Below are positions 7,706 to 12,673 of a DNA stretch of 14,619 nucleotides, piece after piece. Position 1 is the stretch's first letter; each line of letters begins with the position of its first letter. The notes under the pieces were generated by a model. That model had not been told where the DNA came from, made no database searches, and saw only the letters and a list, made by a program, of their open reading frames with translations. Both the position numbers and the translations under genes were made by a program. Origin of the DNA: an uncultured Eubacteriales bacterium (GTDB lineage: Bacteria; Bacillota; Clostridia; Peptostreptococcales; Anaerovoracaceae); NCBI GenBank assembly GCA_902797345.1, contig CADBSL010000174.1:1-14619 (forward strand), given 5' to 3'.

Positions 7706-8959
7706 CTACCCCTTCATCCGGTTCACGAGACAGATGCATTTTTCACCGTTGTCCAGAAAACCGGTGTCCTTGCAGTGTTCGCAGGAGTAGATCTTGTTCA
7801 GGTAGGTTTCCGGATAACCGGCTTCCTCCAGGAGCTGTTTTCGTTCGGCATACAGATCCTTTCGTTGAGCTTCCTGGCGTCGATAGTCTTCGGAGCCGGT
7901 CTTTCCGCTGCTCATCAAACCGAAGAGTTCCGCATTCAGGCTGCGGATCTGGGTATCGATCTCCCGGATCCGGGGGATCTTCCCATACACTTCTTTGCGC
8001 CGGGAGGCGGTCTCGGCTTCGTTTTTCGCCCGGATCTCCTTGTAGATCTTTTCGATCTGGGCGCTGGTGAGCTTTTTCTTTCCGGAAGGCGTCAGTTTAT
8101 TCTCTTCCTTCCAGTTTTTCAGGATGGTGTCGATGTATTTGATATTGGGGCTGGAAATACCAATGGTCTTTTTGCAGGCCTCCAGGATCGTGGAGACATC
8201 CAGCATGTAGTCGTCCAGCCAAAGATCCATGATCCGGCGTTCCTCTTCCGTGGGGTAGCGCCCCACGAAACCCAGAGCCTTGAAGATCCGTCGATAGATA
8301 TTGTGCCGGCGGTCATGCTGCTCCAGGTAGCTGTCCAGAGAGTCCGTCCGGTACAGCCCGTTTTCGTACCATGAACGGACGATGGCGCCGATGTAGCCGG
8401 GTTCCGGGGTCTTGTGACGTTCTTTGATGCAGATCTCGTAGGCCCGGAGGATCACTTCCTCCGACATGCCCCAGTCCTCCAGCCACATCTGAAGGTCGTT
8501 CATCTCCCGGCTGCTGAGGGTCCTTCCCAGGACCGACTCCACAGAACGGAACAGTTCCAGGGCATTTTGGGACCAGGAAGCCGCGTTCAGACGGGCGATA
8601 TCCTCCTCTTCCGGAGGGGTCTCTTCCTCCAGAGAAGAAGGCCCCAGGCCGTACATGAGCTGCTTGGGGCTGATAAATTCCAGGTCAAATTCCTTCGGGT
8701 CGCTGCCGGTGTAGCGGCGGTGGACCAATCCCCGGGATTCCCAGTAATTCCAGGCGTCCAGCACCTTCTCCACCGGGAGGTTCAACTCCCGTGCCAGGCC
8801 TTTGTTGGTGAGGGTCTCCTGGCTTCCGGCGTACATTTTTGCCAAAAGGTAAACCTTGACATAATCCCCGTCGGAGGTTACCATATATTCACTGATGAAA
8901 AGATTCTCGACCATCGTATCCTGCAGATACAGATCGGTTTTTTCGTTGTAAATTTTCAT
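7706..8959 (-). CDS. DnaD-domain primosome protein with a DnaC-like zinc tail
   Basis: Probable replication initiation or restart protein that helps load the helicase. The 417 residues show a DnaD-type winged-helix N-terminus (about 1-105: FISEYMVTSDGDYVKVYLLA, LARELNLPVEKVLDAW), an acidic linker (about 110-122), and two tandem DnaB_2/DnaD C-terminal domains (about 128-203 and 215-287), each ending in the Y-x3-I-x3-W pattern (YIGAIVRSW; YIDTILKNW). From about 318 on (KIPRIREIDTQI, LLEEAGYPETYLNKIYSC) it resembles the N-terminal region of clostridial DnaC-type loaders, including a zinc-knuckle set C393, C396, C408, C410. It stops where the AAA+ ATPase would start; no Walker A is present and none fits downstream before dnaB. 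ATG 8959 has AGAAGG five bases before it, and a minus-strand promoter lies about 55 bases upstream. The family call is firm; the meaning of the tail is inferred. Confidence 0.88.
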   Translation of the reverse strand: MKIYNEKTDLYLQDTMVENLFISEYMVTSDGDYVKVYLLAKMYAGSQETLTNKGLARELNLPVEKVLDAWNYWESRGLVHRRYTGSDPKEFDLEFISPKQLMYGLGPSSLEEETPPEEEDIARLNAASWSQNALELFRSVESVLGRTLSSREMNDLQMWLEDWGMSEEVILRAYEICIKERHKTPEPGYIGAIVRSWYENGLYRTDSLDSYLEQHDRRHNIYRRIFKALGFVGRYPTEEERRIMDLWLDDYMLDVSTILEACKKTIGISSPNIKYIDTILKNWKEENKLTPSGKKKLTSAQIEKIYKEIRAKNEAETASRRKEVYGKIPRIREIDTQIRSLNAELFGLMSSGKTGSEDYRRQEAQRKDLYAERKQLLEEAGYPETYLNKIYSCEHCKDTGFLDNGEKCICLVNRMKG

Positions 8960-9012
8960 AAGATCCTTCTGTTAATTTAGATTCACCTGCCGCCCCAAAA
9001 GGGCTGTGTGCT

Positions 9013-9041
9013 ATTATACCACAGATTGAGAGAATAGGAAA
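9013..9041 (-). promoter_or_regulatory. Promoter of the DnaD-like gene, extended -10
   Basis: Read on the minus strand, TATAAT (9018 to 9013) is preceded by TG plus one base. A weak -35, TTTCCT (9041 to 9036), has a 17-base spacer. The 14-base string covering 9011-9024 is identical to that of the rpsF promoter. Transcription would start near 9006, leaving a leader of about 47 bases that contains a small GCCC/GGGC hairpin. The rest of the divergent spacer (8960-9045) shows nothing else firm; a TGCTATTAT on the plus strand (9009-9017) could serve the peptidase gene but has no -35. Confidence 0.7.
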
Positions 9042-9045
9042 CAAT

Positions 9046-10215
9046 ATGAATTTCAATAAATCTTTTTTCTGCCTCATCGGCATCATGATCCTGGTCTTCG
9101 GAAGCTCCGTCATCATGAAGGAATCCGCCGGGTATGAAGTCTCCTACGAGGGGACTCCCGTGGGGTTCGTCAGCCGTCCGGCTGAGATCCTGGACAACCT
9201 GGACCCTCTGAGCATCGCCTTATCGGAGAAGATGGAAATGCAGGCAGCTGTGACAAAAGAACAATTCGATTTCGAAAAAACGGTCCGGGTTTTTCGAAAC
9301 AAAGACCACTGGGAAGATGTGGCGGACCAGACCGAGGAAAAGTGTCAGGTGGACGTCAATATCTACGAGTGCCTGGTGGACGATGAACCCGTCGCCCGGA
9401 CCAATGACATCGATCAGCTGGAGGGTGCGGTCCAACAGATCACGGAGAGTTACCGGGAAGCCCACCCGGAGGAGCACTTCGACCGGATCGGCTTTGCCCA
9501 GAACGTGGTCTACTCCGTGTCCAGGGGGAAGCCGCTGCCGGAAGAACCTGCCGAAGAAGTGACGCAGACCCTTCGGGATTCCCTTACGGTGGAGACCGTG
9601 GAGAAGAGCTACGAGCAGACCTCCATCCCCTTTGACATCCTTTACGAAGAGACCGAGACCCGGCCGTTGGGAGAAAAATCCGTGAAGGTCAACGGCGTGG
9701 AAGGCACCAAGGTCAAGGAAACGGTCATCGTCCGTCACGACGGAGAAGAGGTCTCCAGAAATGAAAAGGAAACCGTTCTGAAGGAACCGGTGAACGAAGT
9801 GATCCTGGTGGGGACCTATTCCTCCTCCATCCCCTGGGAAGGGGAAGAGTTCATGAACCCCGTCAGCGGGACCTTGACGTCGAAGATGGGCTGGCGCTGG
9901 GGACGGGTCCACAAAGGGATCGATATCGGCGCGCCCATGGGCGAACCCATTTACGCTTCGAAGGGCGGCGTGGTCATCGCCGCCGGCTACAACCAGGGCG
10001 GATATGGGAACATGGTGGAGATCGACCACGGGGACGGGATCCTGACGCTGTATGGCCACATGAGCGCCATCGCCGTGGAGACCGGACAGGAAGTACTGGC
10101 GGGTGAAATGATCGGACTGGTGGGCTCCACCGGACGCTCCACAGGCCCCCACCTGCATTTTGAGGTGATTATCGACGGTACCAATGTGGACCCGCTGGAG
10201 TATGTCCGCTACTAA
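9046..10215 (+). CDS. Exported G5-domain M23 (LytM-type) peptidoglycan metallopeptidase
   Basis: A probable secreted or membrane-anchored wall hydrolase that cuts peptide bonds in peptidoglycan. An N-terminal hydrophobic segment (about residues 6-24, FFCLIGIMILVFGSSVIM) serves as signal or anchor. Residues 30-180 hold weakly similar stretches (VSYEGTPVGFVSRP; CLVDDEPVARTNDIDQLE) like the uncharacterised repeats before G5 in clostridial wall enzymes; no LysM motif was recognised. A G5 domain spans about 183-257 (TVETVEKSYEQTSIPFDI, ending VNEVILVGT). The M23 domain (about 272-387) carries the zinc and catalytic set HKGID (H289, D293), YGHM (H338) and PHLHFE (H369, H371), all intact, so it should be active. 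AGGA lies six bases before ATG 9046. It is divergent from the DnaD-like gene. No terminator follows, so read-through into the redox operon is possible. Confidence 0.9.
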   Translation: MNFNKSFFCLIGIMILVFGSSVIMKESAGYEVSYEGTPVGFVSRPAEILDNLDPLSIALSEKMEMQAAVTKEQFDFEKTVRVFRNKDHWEDVADQTEEKCQVDVNIYECLVDDEPVARTNDIDQLEGAVQQITESYREAHPEEHFDRIGFAQNVVYSVSRGKPLPEEPAEEVTQTLRDSLTVETVEKSYEQTSIPFDILYEETETRPLGEKSVKVNGVEGTKVKETVIVRHDGEEVSRNEKETVLKEPVNEVILVGTYSSSIPWEGEEFMNPVSGTLTSKMGWRWGRVHKGIDIGAPMGEPIYASKGGVVIAAGYNQGGYGNMVEIDHGDGILTLYGHMSAIAVETGQEVLAGEMIGLVGSTGRSTGPHLHFEVIIDGTNVDPLEYVRY

Positions 10216-10233
10216 ATGCCGGAATAGTTCGGA

Positions 10234-10263
10234 AATATGCGAATGATTGGAAAATAATATGCG
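10234..10263 (+). repeat. Direct repeat AATATGCG, two copies 22 bp apart
   Basis: AATATGCG occurs at 10234-10241 and again at 10256-10263, 22 bp start to start, about two helical turns. Both copies follow GGAAA-type sequence. They lie about 55-85 bases upstream of the proposed -10 of the redox operon, where an activator could bind. No known regulator is recognised. Confidence 0.35.
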
Positions 10264-10303
10264 GGAAAATTTCGGCGTTTAGGCAAAAATAAGTAGGAAT
10301 TTC

Positions 10304-10341
10304 AAGGTCTTCTATGTTACAATGCAAATATGGAAGACCTT
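10304..10341 (+). promoter_or_regulatory. Promoter of the redox operon, framed by a 9-bp inverted repeat
   Basis: An extended -10, TGTTACAAT, lies at 10315-10323; no good -35 is seen. It is bracketed by AAGGTCTTC (10304-10312) and GAAGACCTT (10333-10341), a perfect 9-bp inverted repeat with a 20-base spacer. Because the left arm would lie upstream of the start of transcription (near 10330), the pair cannot act as an RNA hairpin from this promoter and is better read as a candidate operator. An A/G-rich leader follows, to the ribosome site at 10391-10399. The spacer as a whole (10216-10408) is clearly more AT-rich than the flanking genes. Confidence 0.5.
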
Positions 10342-10408
10342 TGCTATTAATAAAGAAGGAAATGAAGAAGAATAGAAAGACATTTTTGAAAAAGGAGGTC
10401 ATTGCGAA

Positions 10409-10894
10409 ATGGAAACCAAGAGCGACTTAAGTCTGATCGAGCCGACTCTTTCAACATATCGGGACCAGAAAGGCAGCCTGATAGCCATTCTCCAGAGCGC
10501 TCAGGACATCTACGGGTATCTGCCGATGGATGTGATGGAGCACATCTCCCGGGAGGCACAAGTCCCCATCTCGACCATCATCGGGGTAGCGACTTTTTAT
10601 ACGCAGTTTCGCCTCCAACCGGTGGGGAAGCACCTTATCATGCTCTGCGACGGTACGGCCTGCCACGTCAACAGCTCGGAACTGATCTCCGCCGCGATCA
10701 CCGATGAACTGGGGATCCGGGATGGAGAGACCACGGAAGACGGACTGTTCACGTTGAAACACGTGGCCTGCCTGGGATGCTGTTCTCTGTCACCGGTGAT
10801 GATGATCAGCGGTCAGACCTACGGCGCCCTGACGCCGGACAAGACCCGTCAGATCCTTCGGAAACTGGCGGAGAAAGGCGGTGAGACCAAATGA
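10409..10894 (+). CDS. NuoE-like [2Fe-2S] subunit of a soluble NAD-linked bifurcating-type oxidoreductase
   Basis: Small electron-transfer subunit that partners the flavin/NAD subunit encoded next. The 161 residues start with a helical bundle (LIAILQSAQDIYGYLPMDVM; ISTIIGVATFYTQFRLQP) typical of NuoE, HndA and HydC. A thioredoxin-like [2Fe-2S] domain follows with ligands C80 and C85 (CDGTACH) and C121 and C125 (CLGCCSLSP). Length is normal for this group. ATG 10409 lies nine bases after a perfect AAAGGAGGT. The stop overlaps the next start (ATGA), so translation is probably coupled. The same subunit occurs in complex I, [FeFe] hydrogenases, formate dehydrogenases and Stn-type transhydrogenases; the third gene in this operon argues for the last of these. 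Confidence 0.93.
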   Translation: METKSDLSLIEPTLSTYRDQKGSLIAILQSAQDIYGYLPMDVMEHISREAQVPISTIIGVATFYTQFRLQPVGKHLIMLCDGTACHVNSSELISAAITDELGIRDGETTEDGLFTLKHVACLGCCSLSPVMMISGQTYGALTPDKTRQILRKLAEKGGETK

Positions 10895-12657
10895 GAGTCA
10901 TCGTAGGAAAGGGCAGCTGCGGCATCGCCGCCGGCGCCAATGATGTATATGATCGTCTCCAGGCCCTCAGTGAAGAGACTCCCTGTCCGGGGACCGAGCT
11001 GGGGATCACCGGATGCATCGGGATGTGCTTTTTAGAGCCCATCGTCGACATTTACCCCAATCCGCGGGAAGAGGATTGCCTGCGGTTGGTCCACGTCCAG
11101 GAATCCGATGCGGAAGCCATCTGGCACGCCATCTGTGAGGACGACCTGGGATCTTTGGACCACCTGAAGATCAAACAGGAAGACGAAGAATTTTTGAACC
11201 AGCAGACTCGGATCGCCCTGCGGAACTGCGGCGTGATCGACCCGGAAAAGCTGGAAGACTATACAGCCCGGGGCGGGTACCGTTCCCTGTGGCGGATCCT
11301 AAAAAAGAACATTACACCGGAAGAAGTCATCCACGAGATCGACGTGGCCGGGCTGAGAGGCCGGGGCGGCGCGGGATTCTCCACCGCCTTCAAGTGGCAG
11401 GCAGCCCGAAATGCCCCCGGTGAGGAAAAGTACCTCATCTGCAACGCGGACGAAGGGGACCCGGGCGCCTTTATGGACCGGGCCGTCATCGAAGGCGACC
11501 CCCACTCCCTGCTGGAAGGGATGTTGATCGGGGCCTACGCCATCGGTGCCAAAGAAGGCATCGTCTACGTCCGGGCAGAATATCCCTTAGCCATCGTCCG
11601 GCTGAAGAAGGCCATCGAAGATGCCACCGCCGCCGGCTATCTGGGGGACAATATCATGGGATCGGATTTCTCCTGCAGGATCCGGATCAAAGCCGGTGCC
11701 GGAGCCTTCGTCTGCGGCGAGGAAACGGCACTGATCGAATCCCTGGAAGGCAAGCGGGGCATGCCCCGGCTGAAGCCGCCTTTCCCGGCACAGGAAGGGT
11801 ACTGGCACAAGCCTTCCAATATCAACAACGTAGAAACCTTTGCCAATGTGGCATGGATCATGAAAAACGGCGGGGAAGCCTTCGCCGCCATGGGCACCAA
11901 GAACTCCAAGGGTACCAAGGTCTTTGCCCTCACCGGCAAGATCAAACGGGGCGGTCTGGTGGAGATCCCCATGGGCCGGACCTTAAGAGATGTCATCTTC
12001 GGCATCGGCGGCGGGATCCGGGGCGGCGCAGCCTTCAAGGCTGTTCAGTTGGGAGGCCCCTCCGGCGGCTGCGTACCGGCGGCCCGTCTGGATACCCAGA
12101 TCGACTACAATGAACTGGTCATCACCGGAGCCATCATGGGTTCCGGCGGGATGGTCGTTATGGACGAAAGCACCTGCATGGTGAACATGGCCCGGTTCTT
12201 CCTGGACTTTACTACCAAGGAAAGCTGCGGCAAGTGTATCCACTGCCGGCTGGGCACCAAGCGGATGAAGGAGATCCTGGACCGGATCGTGGAAGGAAAA
12301 GGCGAAGAGGGAGACCTGGAGAAGCTGGAAGAACTCTGCAACGCGGTCAAGGACGGTGCCCTCTGCGGACTGGGGAATACCGCACCGAACCCGGTGCTGA
12401 CCACCCTGCGCTATTTCCGCAGAGAGTTCGAAGCCCATATCCGGGAGCACCGTTGTCCGGCGGGAGAATGCCGGGCGCTGATCTCCTACTCCATTGACCC
12501 GGACAAGTGCATTGGCTGTACGGCCTGTGCCCGTCAGTGTCCGGTCAGCGCGATCCGCGGAGAAGTGAAGAAGATCCACGAGATCGACCCGGAATTATGT
12601 ATCAAATGCGGAAACTGCAAGACTGCCTGCCGGTTCGATGCAGTAAAGGTGAGATAG
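10891..12657 (+). CDS. NuoF-like FMN/NAD(H) subunit with 2x[4Fe-4S] C-terminal ferredoxin domain
   Basis: Binds FMN and NAD(H), the electron-splitting site in HydB-, HndC- and StnB-type proteins. Domain order over 588 residues: a thioredoxin-like [2Fe-2S] domain (about 1-85; C10, C42, C46, plus C32), the FMN/NAD fold (about 115-400) with LRGRGGAGF and CNADEGDPGAF, and the [4Fe-4S] domain with SCGKCIHCRLGT (C446, C449, C452) and C492. Next is the segment with C483, H516, C522 and C527 (RCPAGEC), positions comparable to the zinc site described in HydB-type subunits. Two ferredoxin clusters follow: C540/C543/C546/C550 and C570/C573/C576/C580. That extended tail is absent from complex I NuoF and marks bifurcating relatives. 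The N-terminal GSCGIAAGA lacks the second Cys of the CxxxxC pair, as I recall for many clostridial versions. It overlaps the upstream gene by four bases; the third gene follows after 16 bases. Confidence 0.94.
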   Translation: MRVIVGKGSCGIAAGANDVYDRLQALSEETPCPGTELGITGCIGMCFLEPIVDIYPNPREEDCLRLVHVQESDAEAIWHAICEDDLGSLDHLKIKQEDEEFLNQQTRIALRNCGVIDPEKLEDYTARGGYRSLWRILKKNITPEEVIHEIDVAGLRGRGGAGFSTAFKWQAARNAPGEEKYLICNADEGDPGAFMDRAVIEGDPHSLLEGMLIGAYAIGAKEGIVYVRAEYPLAIVRLKKAIEDATAAGYLGDNIMGSDFSCRIRIKAGAGAFVCGEETALIESLEGKRGMPRLKPPFPAQEGYWHKPSNINNVETFANVAWIMKNGGEAFAAMGTKNSKGTKVFALTGKIKRGGLVEIPMGRTLRDVIFGIGGGIRGGAAFKAVQLGGPSGGCVPAARLDTQIDYNELVITGAIMGSGGMVVMDESTCMVNMARFFLDFTTKESCGKCIHCRLGTKRMKEILDRIVEGKGEEGDLEKLEELCNAVKDGALCGLGNTAPNPVLTTLRYFRREFEAHIREHRCPAGECRALISYSIDPDKCIGCTACARQCPVSAIRGEVKKIHEIDPELCIKCGNCKTACRFDAVKVR

Positions 12658-12673
12658 AAAGGAGGCTTTGGGA

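Noticed and set aside
10216..10235. CCGGA/TTCGG hairpin after the M23 gene as a terminator
   Set aside because: Only five pairs with one G-U and no following T-run; too weak for intrinsic termination.
10341..10356. Rex-like operator TTGCTATTAATAAAGA before the redox operon
   Set aside because: The left half is close to TTGTTA, but the right half TAAAGA differs from TAACAA in two bases. In such an AT-rich leader this is within chance, although Rex control of the operon would make biological sense.
10409..12657. Reading the NuoE/NuoF pair as respiratory complex I or as HydBC of an [FeFe] hydrogenase
   Set aside because: No membrane subunits or other Nuo genes follow, and the NuoF tail is not that of complex I. 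The third gene begins with a [2Fe-2S]-plus-NfnB/GltD unit, and no H-cluster motif is seen in the part available. A hydrogenase domain beyond the window edge is not fully excluded.
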